Of a DNA stretch of 64,000 nucleotides, positions 37,901 through 50,471 are shown piece after piece; the first letter of the stretch is position 1; each line of letters starts with the position of its first letter. The notes under the pieces were generated by a model. It was not told the origin of the DNA. It did not search any database and was given only the letters and a program-made list of their open reading frames with translations. This DNA is from Rhytidiadelphus loreus (taxonomy: Eukaryota > Streptophyta > Bryopsida > Hypnales > Hylocomiaceae), in contig OX344761.1 in assembly GCA_947034895.1 (NCBI GenBank), positions 68,261,839 to 68,325,838 of the forward strand. The letters run 5' to 3'. The translations under genes were made by a program, and so were the position numbers.

Positions 37901-40005
37901 ATTAGTTTTGATGGACTGGAGGAGGTGGAGAAAAGCATGTTTTTAGACATTTGTTGTTTCTTCCTCGAGGATGTGCATGTTCGAAGGTTTCATGTTCACT
38001 CTGGTTGTACCAATTTACTCACTTACGGTGAAAGTTCTTTGATGAAAGCATTTGAGATATTGCAACATCGTTCACTAGTAGAAGTAAGTGATGGGATCTT
38101 GCAAATGCATGATCACCTTCGTGACATGGGGCGAGAGATTGTAGAGTTGAAATTTGATGCTCAATCCTTTAGCTTTGGCAAAGACAAGAAGTATGCTGGG
38201 ACTCGTCTTCAATATCCAAGTGCAAATACATTTGAGCAAATGAAAAGAGAGGTTAGTTTGTGGTTGAAATGACTTTTAAGATACTTACACCCATTTGGAT
38301 GAAGGTTGCTTCACTTGTTTTTATTCATGATTTGATTGCTTGATCATATTGATTATAACTCTATAGTGTAAACATGCAATTTTGAAGTGGTTTGAAGTTT
38401 GAGTAGTAAATTAAAATTGTGAGACTTACAACATGGGATATTATATGTGTGAGCAGGATTTTGACTTCAAAAATCTTGAAGGGCTTTCATATCAAGTATC
38501 AAGGGAAGATGTTACCTTGAACAAGTATTTGAATGAAGAGAATTATCCAAAGCTTCGAATTTTTTTCATTCAAACAAGTAAGTAAATGATAAGTCAATAT
38601 TTATTGTGTATTATAATGAGATTGATTTTGCATGTCTAGATTCATTATCAAACCAAAGCAAACTTCTACATGGGGCACTTTGTTCACTTGATAAAATAGG
38701 CAAAGTGATTAAAAATAGTACCCAATAGTTTGAAATAGAAATTGATATTCTATTTTTGTATTCATTTGCTTAAACAACATTTGAGCTTACCAACATACAC
38801 CATTTTATGGGAGACTTTATAGTGTGCTCTTTCATATTTATTTTCCTTACATTAAATAAGTATTAAATAATATAAAAGTAATAGTTTTAATATTTAACCC
38901 TTTGAAGATTACTATTGACTTGCTTATTTCTTGGATGCACAATTTGTCTATAATTTTGACAAGCTTTTCAATTGAGAGTATCATCTCTTATAACTTTTCA
39001 ACCTTAACACTTCATATTTCATTTGCACATGCAGAAGAAGAGGAAATCTCTTACAACTTCAAGACTTTGACTCATGTGACATTATTGAAGTTATATGGAT
39101 CTCATTTGAAGAAATTACCAGACGGAGTGGAAAATATGAAGTTATTAAAGACATTAAAACTCCAATGTTCTAGGGTACAGTTGCTTCCAAAAGGAATGTT
39201 TAGTTCATCTTTGACATTGCTTGATTTGAGTGGATGTTCCATGCTATCGACATTGCCACATGCATTGGGGAACTTGTCTGCTTTGACATCACTTGAGTTG
39301 AGAAGTTGTTCCAACCTATCGACATTGCCAGATGAATTGGGGAACTTGTCTTCTTTGACATCACTTGATTTGAGTGGATGTTCCAAGCTATGGACATTGC
39401 CAAATGCATTGGGGAACTTGTCTTCTTTGACATCACTTGAGTTGAGAAGCTGTTCTAACCTATCGACATTGCCGGATGCATTGGAGAAGTTATCTTCTTT
39501 GACAATATTCAATTTGAGAGGATGTTCCAACCTATCGACATTGCCAGATACATTGGGGAACTTGTCTTCTTTGACATCACTCAATTTGAGTGGATGTTCC
39601 AAGCTATCGACATTGCCGGATACATTGGGGAACTTGTCTTCTTTGACATCACTCAATTTGAATGGATGTGCCAACCTATCGACATTGCCGAATGCATTGG
39701 GGAATTTGTCTTCTTTGACATCACTTGATTTGATTTGGTGTTCCAACCTATCGACATTGCCGGATGCATTGGGGAACTTGTCTTCTTTGACATCACTCAA
39801 TTTGAGTGCATGTTCCAACCTATCAACATTGCCAGATACATTGGGGAACTTGTCTTCTTTGACATCACTCAATTTGAGTGCATGTTCCAACCTATCAACA
39901 TTGCCAGATACATTGGGGAACTTGTTTTCTTTGACATCACTCAATTTGAGTGAATGTTCCAACCTATTGACATTGCCAGCTACATTGGGGAACTTATTTT
40001 TTTAA
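34989..40005 (+). CDS. Kinase-NB-ARC-LRR immune receptor (KNL/PNL class), four exons, frameshifted
   Basis: The exons I infer are 34,989-36,829, 37,145-38,251, 38,457-38,577 and 39,035-40,005; all junctions are GT/AG and in phase, giving about 1,346 codons. Residues 1-310 hold a Cys-rich N-terminus, four 12-residue LVSPPTPM repeats and a helical region with the QCQHLVQKLQ and ESFRELLLELESC patterns of HeLo-like domains in plant kinases. Residues 315-600 are a kinase (ATK lysine, HRDLKPGN, DFG). Residues 625-935 are NB-ARC: GMGGVGKST P-loop, LLILDDVWD, GLPL and an intact MHD. The LRR has 11 regular 24-residue units. The family senses pathogens and triggers cell death. Exon 1 carries a one-base deletion near 35,961-35,965, in the glycine loop; the frame continues as GSVYESTWLG. 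The kinase has APK for APE and NVYSFG for DVYSFG. The LRR ends abruptly. It may be a recent pseudogene. Confidence 0.85.
35217..35360 (+). repeat. 36-bp coding minisatellite (4 units)
   Basis: Four near-identical 36-bp units encode D-G-D-R/H-LVSPPTPM in the N-terminal part of the receptor. The reverse strand is also open by chance (35,173-35,355). The repeat number is likely to vary between individuals. Confidence 0.9.
39208..40000 (+). repeat. 72-bp LRR-coding tandem array (11 units)
   Basis: Eleven consecutive 72-bp units each encode a leucine-rich repeat of the form SLTSLNLSGCSNLSTLPDTL plus GNLS. Units 9 and 10 are almost identical in DNA, so the array has expanded recently. Two degenerate repeats precede it (LTHVTLLKLYGSHLKKLPDG and the next). 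The regular period keeps the antisense strand open for 286 codons (39,102-39,962), which is an artefact. Confidence 0.92.
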
Positions 40006-40442
40006 TTTATCTTGTTTGGTGTTGAGTTGATAGTCCAACTTATCAACACTTCCTAATGCATTGAGGAACTTTGCTTCTTTGGCAACATTCAATTCAAGTT
40101 GATATTTCAAATGATCGACATTGCCCGATGCAATGGGAACTTGAATTCTTTGACATTACTTGGTTTGAGTGGATTTTTCAACCTAGCAATAGTGTTGAAT
40201 ATATTTGGAATTTGGCTTCTTTGATATTACTTGATTTGAGTTGTTCATGCATTCTATTGACATTGCATGATGCATTGGGAACTATTTTTTTGAGATTTCT
40301 TGTTGTGGGTGGATGTTCCAACCTATTGAAATTTTCACAATCATTGAATGCACTTGATGTGAGTGAATATTCCTATCTATTGACTTTATTCAATGGATTT
40401 GTATACTTCACTTTATATTATACAATTGATAGAAAACGATGA
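40006..40442 (+). pseudogene. Decayed LRR repeats following the receptor gene
   Basis: After the stop codon in a T-run (about 39,990-40,005) the DNA still reads as LRR-like units, for example SNLSTLPNALRNFASLATF from about 40,033, with stops and frame changes between them. The coding array was therefore once longer. The open frame 40,071-40,442 is a mosaic of these remnants, not a separate gene. Confidence 0.75.
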
Positions 40443-41296
40443 CTTTGGGGCATAAAAACATTTAATTACATTTGGATTAGGATAGCTATTGTAGTCTAGT
40501 GTTATAACTATAGTGATTTATCAACTATCACCTTCAAATGGCATATTGGATGGAATGTTGATAAAAATGACTTATTTAGGAACCATTTCCATTGGTTGTT
40601 GGAATAACAGATTACATCATATTAGATAGTATGACTATGTCTATTTAAGACTTTACTGATGGAAGTGTATTCCAACAATGCTAGTAATGTGTTGAAATGG
40701 AGTCTTCAATTTTTCCATCAACTTTATGTAGAACTTTATTATACATATATATCTTCTTGTTTTAATTAGAGAAAATAGAGGGTGTATATGCAGCTATAGT
40801 AGATTGCAAATGTTGTTGTACTTTTGAGATTTTCTTACAATCACAAATCTTGAAGCACTGAAGCACATACTAATTTTGCTTTAAGAAATCAAGGAACAAT
40901 TTTCATAGTAATCCGTACCCATTTCTTAATTTATTGAGCTATATGAATTCCATTTTATATTTAAAAAAGTGACAAAATTCTAAATTGAATGATTAGAATT
41001 CTACATTTTTTTTATGTAGTCTCAATTTTTAAAAATAAATTAAAAAATTGTTGTTTGTTTTGATCATCTGTTTTATTTCCTACATCAATTCTAGCACACA
41101 ACTTTTATAGAAAGAACTATTTGAACATTGCTTTAAAAAACAATATAAAAAAGATATGACAGTTTATTGTTTTGTAAATAAATTTTAAAAAAAAATTAAT
41201 TAATTTTAAAAAAAAATTAATTAATTTAAAAAAAGTTTTTTTTGATACTTCCTTGATAGAGTCAGAGTAGATTCTACATCTTTTTCGATTTTCATA
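40443..41296. other. No recognisable gene
   Basis: AT-rich spacer between the receptor gene and copy B of the duplication. It includes a short AAAAATTAATTAATTTTAAA repeat near 41,185-41,235. Confidence 0.5.
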
Positions 41297-44200
41297 CCAC
41301 ACAGACCTTTAAGGATTTTCATACCATTTTGAATTTTTGATATATTTTGCCTCATTTAATATTACGATCATATTTTGAAAGAGCCAGCTAGCAAAAAAAT
41401 TCTTGAGCTTTGTCAAGGTTTCTGCTTGTGATTTTTGGCCATGTCAAGAAGGAGAGATACATTCCCTTATTGATAATTTGTATCTTGGAAATTGTATCGT
41501 TGTTGTGGCTATATTGATTCTTTCTTAGCACCCATGTCACCAAAAATTTCAAATTCTTCTCCAATTTTTTTATTGTAGCTATGAGGTAACTATAGTAGTT
41601 TAATGAACTCTTGTTTGAAGAAACTTGCAAATATCGAGTATTTGTTGAATTGAATTTGTTCTCCAATTCTTTTCTCCGTCAAAGAGAAACTAGACTTGTA
41701 TTTCTTGGCTAAACAAACCACGTTTTTTCCAGATTTTTTTTAAATTTTGCATGAATTTGGTCGATGTGCTTGACTAGGGTTTCAGCTTGTAATTCCTAAG
41801 GAAGGAGTATTGAAGGACATAATATTGAGGAGTGAGGGGATTATCAAAAATGTTTGTAGGCGGAAGATTATGTTGTAGGGGTTAGACACCATTTTGATTC
41901 CTCAGATCATGGATTTTAGGGCTTTCACTTTTGTTGTCACTCACGAACTTGTTGTATTCTAAAAAGTAACTTCCGAGCTTCTACTCGTTGAGTCTCCACT
42001 TCCAAGTAAACCTTCGCAAACGGAGCAAGAAACTTTTCGAGTTGAATTTGTCACATATGATCTTATTTTTACAACAATGTGAAGTTTTAAAGATTTTTTG
42101 CATGCATTGAAAATCTGCATACATTATTTTGTTTTTTCTTCTTTCTTGGAAATTGCTTGATTAGGGTTCAACAATTCAATAGAAAGCGCGGACAAAGGTG
42201 TAAAGTACTACAGTACTGCTAAAGAACTTAGAGAGAACAATTTTTACATTGATATTTTTTATGTAGATTGAAGTCAAGGTGGCATTGGTTAATATTCCTA
42301 AACAGTCGCCTTGGAGCTGCTTTGGGAGAGTTTTTTTTATTGAATTTAAGGTTTAGCAATTTGGAGGGGAATTCACAAAACAAGTTGACAACACATAAAG
42401 TTGAAGGGGACTGGGAGATTTGAAGGAATGGATTTGCCCATGAAACTTTATGTTTTGACTTAAAAGAATTTCTAGTCAATTTTTGGCAATTGCATACAAT
42501 GGAACTTTTTCTTACTAAAGATGGAGAAGGTCAAGGAAATGGATGCTTTTGAAATTTTGAAATATAATAAATGGAGAAGGAAAAGACGAGGGAAAAGATG
42601 CTTTTGAAGAGAATTGAAGATATTGACAATCGTACATGGTACTTTGTGTCTATGTTGAAGTTAGGTTTTAAGGCTTGTTATACACATTGGACATTGCTAA
42701 TGTTGAGGCTAGAGTTAATGGACCAAACAAAGATGGTTTCCCTTTCTACCTAGAGGTTTGGCAATTTGAAGAAGAAAACAAACTTAGTATAAAGGAGGAA
42801 ATTGATACGTGTATACTACTTTCTCAACTGCAAGGAAGTAAATAGTTAGTTTTTGATTTCATACAATATGACATAGCCACACAGCCACACAATCTAGAGC
42901 ACCCTGTGAATTTGCCTTTTTTCCTTTGTAACAATTCTCCCCAGTGCCATAGTACATTACCATTTCAAATAGTTTCGCCTCTTTTATTAGCTTTTAAACA
43001 TTTTTCTAAGTACCAGAATTTGTCACCACTTCTGGACAATTTTTACTAAATAGATTATCTAGAAGACACATCTTTCCAAATAAGATTCATTGCCAGAAAT
43101 ATAGCCTTTGTGATGTGGTCAACACAAATATAGCCAATCTGGCTTTTTCTAAAAAATGAAAAAAGGGTTTGGTTTATACGTGCGACATTAAATCAAACAT
43201 ACGAAGGTGGGCCCAACCTACCTAGCGCCCGGGTCAGACCACGGGCCCGGCCAGCCCACTTCCGTCCATCCGCGCCCCCAACGGAGCGCTAGTGACAGAA
43301 TGACCCTGTCGACGTCCTTGTCTTGCACAAACACAGAACCGCAACTCGCAGGACACGATCCTGTAGGACAACAATTTCGGAAAACTTAATTCACGTCCTA
43401 CGCAAGGCGGTGGGTTTAGGATTTAGGGCGACGGTTTAGATTTTCAAAGTCTTCTTTTAACTATGAACTTATTTACATATCCCATATTCTTTGTGCTACC
43501 TCCTACCACCCGGTGAGTATATAATAAGTTGCCTTTTCAACTCATACCACAAATCATGTATGAATGGCTTTTGAAGCAAAGGAAAATAGATGTGGTGGCA
43601 TGCCACATCAACATGGGCCTATTTCAAATGAATGATTTTTAAAATGTTTTTTTAAAGAAGGACAAAGCCCAAACAATTTTTTTCAAAGTTTTACAAGAAC
43701 AACATTCTGTGAAACAATTGGAACAACATTTTTTGAAGTTCTCATAGGACTTGTAAAAAAATTGATAACACTTAAAACAAATAAAGTGTTCATTCATCTT
43801 TCTATGGGTCTTGCACAAAATGGACACTTTATTTGTTTGAGTGTTTGAGTGTTTTTTTACTTGTGAACTTCACTACACACAATACTTTAGCATAAATACC
43901 GAACAAGGGATTGAAATGTCACTTTTGAAAAGTAACTTGCCATTTTGGAATGAAATCATCATGTACTATATGGAATTGTAAACTTTGAGTTTGGCAAAGT
44001 GTGACATTCTTCACTATGAGTACACTAGGGAATTCTTCCAAGCTCCAAATGAAGCACAATTAGGGTTGCAACTCTAGTCCATCCATAATTGGCAAGACTA
44101 ATAAATGGGAGTCTCTGAATTCGATGGTGGCCAATGAGGGCGGGGTTAAAGATGCCACTATATGCATCTGGCACACAACCCACTTCATAAAAACTCAACA

Positions 44201-44387
44201 ACCAAAGTTGCTCTCAATACGACTAATCGAGTGGCTATAGAGTGGCATAAATTTAACAAGCTTACCTCACTGCGATGCAATCTTTCACGGATCCACCTGA
44301 CTTTGCCACTCCAACTTTACGACAATCCTCGCCACCGTGCCTTCAGTAGCAACAATCTTGATGAGCTGCATGAGAGGCGTCCCGCCA
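41297..44387. repeat. Segmental duplication, copy B, left part
   Basis: This is nearly identical to 11,459-14,556, including the GC-rich block at 43,200-43,390 and every short frame. It ends at the CCA target duplication of the CACTA element and resumes at 60,611. Confidence 0.93.
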
Positions 44388-44403
44388 CACAGGGAGCTCA
44401 TAT
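44388..44403 (+). repeat. CACTA left terminal inverted repeat
   Basis: CACAGGGAGCTCATAT. A further copy of ACAGGGAGCTCAT occurs inside at 44,602-44,614, fitting the subterminal repeats to which CACTA proteins bind. Confidence 0.9.
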
Positions 44404-45366
44404 AGTTCCCCCGTGATGCTCATAGGGAAAACGCAGAGGTTCCTCTGTGAGCTGAAGAGCCCAAACGCCTTTTCTCCACCTGCCTGCCCGGGCTGAGTTT
44501 ATCTTGCCCGCACACTTTGTGATGCTCACTTGGTATCTTCCATTAGAAACAGCTCAAGCCGTTCGAATCTTCATGGTGGTTTTGAAAGAGTGCAGTCTGG
44601 GACAGGGAGCTCATTGCCGGAATGATGTATTTAAAATTTAACCCTACGGTACTCGTTCACATTATACACTGCTTTTTTATAAGATGATTTATAGAATGTT
44701 TAATGAATAACCAAAATGGAGTACATGTACTGTATAAAGCAAACTTGAGAATGTCAATGTGTTGATCACATTTTCTATGGTTCAATTTATCATAATTTCT
44801 ATTCATGTCTTTTAATTAACAAATCCTTAATTAAAATTTTCCATTCAAAACATCCATACCTTAAGTTAGGGTGTTTGTTTTGTTTGTTACGTCAAGGTCT
44901 CCCACATCTTGGCATCCCACGATCATGTTCTTGGTACCATTGGAAAGCTCTTAGCGAGGAGGGGTGCACTGACTTTGTTTCGTGTTGTTCCAACTCATGG
45001 TGAGAAAGTTATAGATTTTTGAGTTACTTTTTCCTTCAAAAAATTAAAAAATACCTTTACTGCATTCATTTTGGTTGTAGCAATGGCACATGGCATACTG
45101 GGAATATAAAAGTATCACATATTTCTAGAGTCAATCATTTAATTCTTTGATAGAACATACCTTTTATCCACATTTCATTGTTATTTCATCCAAATCTACC
45201 TATTACATCCTTTATTTGAAATAAATTACAGACATTTCTGCTATCTAATACTTGAAGTTGATTGCAATCAAAATTTCATAGTTACAGTTGAAGAATCAAA
45301 GTTAAAACAATTTGTATGTGAACCCTTCTTCTATAGATGTTCTTTCATTTCTAACAAACTAAATCT

Positions 45367-46531
45367 TTAACCCCTAAAGTCCCAAGGCCATTTCTTTGTC
45401 AAGAAACTCTCAAAACTGCAACTTCTGTTGTGATCATCACAAGTACTAGAAAAAAAATTTGAAATTATAACCATATGATTTTGTACGACACTTTTCTCTG
45501 ATCATGTGGTAAAATTTTTGTAATGTTTGACTGTACGGATTGAAAGATATTAGCATTGAAAGTGAAATAAAAAGTTTTTTTTCAAGAAGATTCTTTGATT
45601 GCCCAAAACACAAGAAACCCTATAATTTTCACATTACTACTCTAAATGGAATGAATCAAAGCTTCTCATTTAAGAAAAAACAAAATCTATAAGAAAAAAA
45701 TATTAAATTTTTTTTTTTCAATTTTTCATGGATTTTTTTAACTGCCCCTTCTCCCCCATTTTGAGGTTATTCCTTGGGGAAGCACTTAGTTTTACTACAA
45801 CAAACCACGTGCAAATAAGTGTTTTTTAATAAACTATAATTTCAATCCAAAATGTTGACCATGGTGTAATAATGACTATAGGTTTCTATTGCCAAAATTT
45901 CCAATTCAAATAAAATAAAAAATGATTTCTATAAGAGGTTGAAAATGAACTAAAATGGCATGTTTTTCAAGTGAAATAATTATAGACAACACATTTAGAT
46001 GACCATTGAGTCAATATTCAACTCAAAATGAGCTTTCAATAATGAGTTATTTTTAGGAATTTTTTGTTCATTTTTTAGACAATTTTTTCTTATATAATTT
46101 AGGGGTGTGAAAGTTATTTTTCAGTTTTACAGTTAATCTTTTTACTTCAAAAGTTTGTAACTAATTATCATTAACAAATAAATAAATAAATAATTCAAAG
46201 CATAAACTTTCAAAGCAAGAAAATTTATTAATTTTTTTTTAATTTAATCTTATTTAAAATTCAAAAAGTATATAGGGGGTCCAAAGTTTTGTTCACATGT
46301 GGTTTCTCGTGTGGTTTCTAATGAACACTTTAAGTGACCCCCCCCGAGGGTTATCATGGCATAAATTTTGCTCTGGAACAACGATTTAAGTAAAAATTAT
46401 ATTTTCAAAAAGCTAATAATTTTTTCTATCTTATGAGAAAGTTTACAAAAATTCACCAGAAATTGAGCTCATAGGAACGTACCCAAAACCTATTCTGTCT
46501 CCCATAGGGACGATGGGACTTTAGGGATTAA
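45367..46531. mobile_element. TTAA-flanked MITE (copy 4), interrupted
   Basis: The left end is TTAA-CCCCTAAAGTCCC and the right end is GGGACTTTAGGGA-TTAA. Its length of 1,165 bp is inflated by the 8-bp-duplicating MITE at 45,773-46,348; without it about 580 bp remain, close to copy 1. The element lies inside the CACTA transposon. Confidence 0.72.
45773..46348. mobile_element. Second copy of the 8-bp-duplicating MITE, nested
   Basis: This is similar throughout to 30,875-31,437 (for example CAAACCACGTGC, GACTATAGGTTTCTATTGCC, GGTGTGAAAGTTATTTTTCAG). The ends are CTTGGGGAAGCACTTAG and AAGTGACCCCCCCCGAG. The flanks are GGTTATTC at the left and GGTTATCA at the right, a degraded 8-bp duplication, so this copy is older than the one at 30,875. 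Confidence 0.8.
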
Positions 46532-48646
46532 ATTACCTAACCCTTAAACACACATTGTACAATTACTTGATCAAAAGGTCATCAATTTCTTCCATTTTAA
46601 AATATATCATATCTTATTATTATTATTTCAATAGAAATCATTGTTAATCTCATATATTAAGATGTTTTCATAATTATTTAAATAAACAAAATTTAAATAA
46701 CGTTTTCCAAAGTCATTTTAGTGTATGAATTGTAGTATGTACAGTACGTACTTTACAGAATATTAATATTTTTGGAAAAAAGTAAAAAAATTTGATGAAC
46801 AACAATGTGTATGTGGCATTGTTTTTGAGCTTACACAAAAGTACTTCCACATACATACTTTTCCTTTGATGTATACTACAGTTTTAGGGATTTCATAATG
46901 CTATAAAATAAACAATTTCAACATTTTTAAAGAACGGTAAATTGAAATAAAAAGTACTAGATAGCCCCCCACTTCTGTAATTGGGACCATTTTTACTTGA
47001 CATTAGGAACTATGTGATAATTGTCGTTTGACTGGGAAAAACCAAATATGGCCCCATAGGACTCCTCGCACGCTTAAAGATTAATTTTAAAGCCACTTCA
47101 TACTACGACCATTTTATTGGAGATGTTCTTGGAGTTTTGGGCCACATGATTCTACTAGTTCAAATGATTGAGCTTCAAATATATAACATGAAGATATTGG
47201 AGCCATTGGATAGAAGTCAAATCCTAAACCCAAGTTTACTTTTATGTCCAAACCTTTGATAAAATTAAAAATCCCCCTACTTCTTAAACAGGATTTGACA
47301 ATCTCTTCACAATAGTTTCAGGTTCCACTTCTGTCTGATCCAATTGTCCCTCTACAGTCCATCACCTTAGAGCCCCAATGGTCACAAAATGTCCATTTTG
47401 GAAGACAATGGCCTTTGGACTTCTACTCAATGTCATTGATGAGAATTGAATGGAGTCTTGACCTTTAGCTTTAGTGTGAAGTGGCTCTTATCAATGCAGT
47501 ATAAGTAGTTTGTCAAAACTTGAATTCCAATCAAAATGTTTTTAATATTTTAATCATAAATGAAAAAAGCCTATACTTAATATGGTCAAATTCAGTATAA
47601 GAAAACACTATTCCACACAATACTCATTCCAAAACGTTCAATTGTTTCATAATCTCCATTTGTTTTATTATTTGATGCATCAAATCCAAAGTTCCTAATT
47701 AAAATTTAAAAGGATACTAAAAGTAATGCTTGAAAATTGATTTTAAAATTGTTGCTATTGAGAGGAAAATTTGAACTTCTTATATAAATAAATAAAATTA
47801 TACAATATTTCAAGATTCTATTCATACATTCAGATATTTTAGTGAGTTCACCTGTAGTTCCGTACAAAATTTAAATCTCAAAATTCAAATTTCCTTTGTT
47901 ATATATTTGACAATGTGGTCATGAATTTTTTTTTATAAACAATTGAAATGAAATATTGTAAATGCACTATTTTTTTTTAATCTTGGTGTCTTCATTGTAT
48001 GAAATGGATTTTGAGTAAAATAAATTATGAATTGAGATCTTAGAAATTTTAATGATTGATTTCAACATGAAACAAGGCGTATGAAATTTTTAATTATTTT
48101 CCTTTTTTGAAAGTTGAAACATGCATAAAGTTATCCTACTATAGAATTTTATATTACTTTTCTGGGATTACAAAAATTGGCTTCATGAATTAAATTTTAC
48201 TAATGTTTATCAACCATCATCCCAAAAATTTGAAATTTGGCATTCAGAGCGTAATCATTGTAGGTTTAGGGTTAACAATTTTCTTAAACTTTCTTGATTC
48301 AACTTCATGTTGATGACATTTGGTGAAGATTGTGGCCTTCAAAAGCTCTTGATGCTTTCATATGTATGCATTGACTCTAATGTTTTTAACGTTAGTTAAA
48401 AATAATATTAATTACATAATCTACTACAATGTGGTCAATTGTTGATCACATTATAATATTGAACTTTATTCTAATTTCAGCTTATGAACTAGTCTTCATT
48501 TTAGATACGATTTTAATTTTAAATTTAAAAAAAAAAAAATTTAGTTTTACTTTTAGTATTAAATTTAGGTTTTTAAATTTGAAGTTCTCATTCTAATTTT
48601 AGTATTATTTATTCTTTGACTTTTGTTTTTAGTTTCACTTTCACTT
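46532..48646. other. No recognisable gene (inside the CACTA element)
   Basis: AT-rich sequence between the left end and the transposase gene. I see no coding signal; it may hold further decayed insertions. Confidence 0.5.
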
Positions 48647-49409
48647 TTTACCCCTGAAGACTCAAGGTCATTATTTTGTCAAAACCACTCAAAACTGCCA
48701 TTTTTGTTGCATTCGCCCAAGAAAACAAAAAAAATTATTTAAAAGAAATTATTTTAAAAGAAATTATGTTAAAAGACATGTTAAAAAAAATTATGTTAAA
48801 AATTGAATTGAAAGTCTATGAAAAATATTTCAAGAAAAGAACACTTTATTTTTATTTTTAAAGAAATTGTTGAATAGAAGTAGGGTCATGTATTGAAAGA
48901 AAAAATAAATCATTAATAGTTGTTATATGGGATTGAAATACAATAATTCCCACGGTGATGTAGTTCTAGTGAGCAAACTTAACCTTGTCCAACAATTTCT
49001 TTTGAAATATCTTGAATATTGCATTCACAAATGAATCATGTAAGTTATTTTTTCAAGAACATGCTTCGACTGTCCAAAAAACAAGATTGTTCATAATTTT
49101 CACATTACTTATCAATCAACTTCCCACATAGCAAAAATATGATCTATAAGAAGAAAAAAACTAATAATTTAATTTCAATTTTGTGGTGGATTTATTTGTT
49201 AGCCTATAAAGTTTAAATTTGGGCTTCCTATAGTATTAAAACTTTTGTTCCTGGGCACCAATTGAAATAAAAGTTATATGTCCACGAAGCTCATTAGTTT
49301 TTCCATCTTATGAGATAGTTTCAAAAACTTTCACTAAAAATTGAGGTCATAGGAACTTGTCCAAAATCCAAATTGTCCCCTAAGGAAACAACGGGCTTTC
49401 AGGAGTTAA
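48647..49409. mobile_element. TTAA-type MITE (copy 5), degraded left end
   Basis: The left end is TTTA-CCCCTGAAGACTCAAGG (TTAA mutated) and the right end is GGGCTTTCAGGAG-TTAA. Internal sequence resembles 29,660-30,548, including GAAAAATTATTT-type tracts, ATCTATAAGAAGAAAAAA and TTATGAGATAGTTTC. It also lies inside the CACTA element. Confidence 0.6.
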
Positions 49410-49971
49410 TTTGAATATAACTTGTTGATGTGTAGAACATTCCTATAAAGGACACCCAACTTTCTAAATGTGTATTCATCTATGAGGATATGGTTGTAGT
49501 TCTTACTTCATAAAGATAATCAATACTTCTAGTGCATCTAGAAGTCCACACCGCCTTCGGATGTTCTACATGTAGCCTTTTACTTTAAAATGAAGATAGT
49601 TTGAGTAGGAACTAGTAAACTTTTACTTCTCTAAGACTTCTATATGTACAAGTGGAAGTAGCTACTTTACTACAACAATATATGTGTGTCTGTAGTGCTT
49701 AATACTTGTTGTTACATAGATAAAAAGCTTTATCTCTTGCTAGTACAATTTTCAAATTTATACATGCTTGTCTATTTACTTTGCCTATCCAACATAATCT
49801 GTCAATTATTATTGTCTTGCAAACACAAGCTAGTAGTGGAGAAGTTCTCGGTGAGACTTTCATTCTAAACTTTGCATCCGTGAGGCCAACAGGTGAGTGC
49901 ACACTTCTTCCTTTTGGACTCAATATCTAATACAATTAAAAAAAGATTTTTTTTTCAAATTTTCATCTAGT

Positions 49972-50054
<83 letters not shown>
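49972..50054. repeat. Microsatellite (TTG)n, about 27 units
   Basis: An uninterrupted 83-bp run of TTG. In one frame it reads as poly-Leu, which explains the spurious frame 49,897-50,133. Confidence 0.97.
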
Positions 50055-50471
50055 AAATTTCTTGTCTTCCAATTGGTACCGGAAGTTGAATTATTTTCCT
50101 ATTCTCAAATTATTTGGTATGAAATCTCACTAATCAACGAACTGATGAGTTACATATACCCCTAAATAAAATAATTTTGCTTTTATTCCTTCTGAAAATA
50201 TGTCACTGAAGTTTTACAACGGTGAGGTGCACATTGGTTTTCAATCTTAAGTCTTACAATTACAAAGCATCAATATAATTGATTGTAAAATCTTAAACAA
50301 CAAAATAGAACTCTACATCTTGTTGTTGCATATACTATTTGAAGGCATGTTTATTCAATTGAATTGTTTTGCAAAGATGATTACTAATATCTTCATTTCA
50401 ATTTTTGAATGCAATTGCACATCATTCACATTCCGCAACTAAACCTCTTCTGTTCGTGACGGTAATAGGAA

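Noticed and set aside
39102..39962. 286-codon minus-strand open frame across the LRR array
   Set aside because: It is open only because the sense strand is a 72-bp repeat; the plus strand encodes a clear LRR with intron phase matching upstream exons.
49897..50133. Poly-leucine frame
   Set aside because: It is a translation of the (TTG)n microsatellite.
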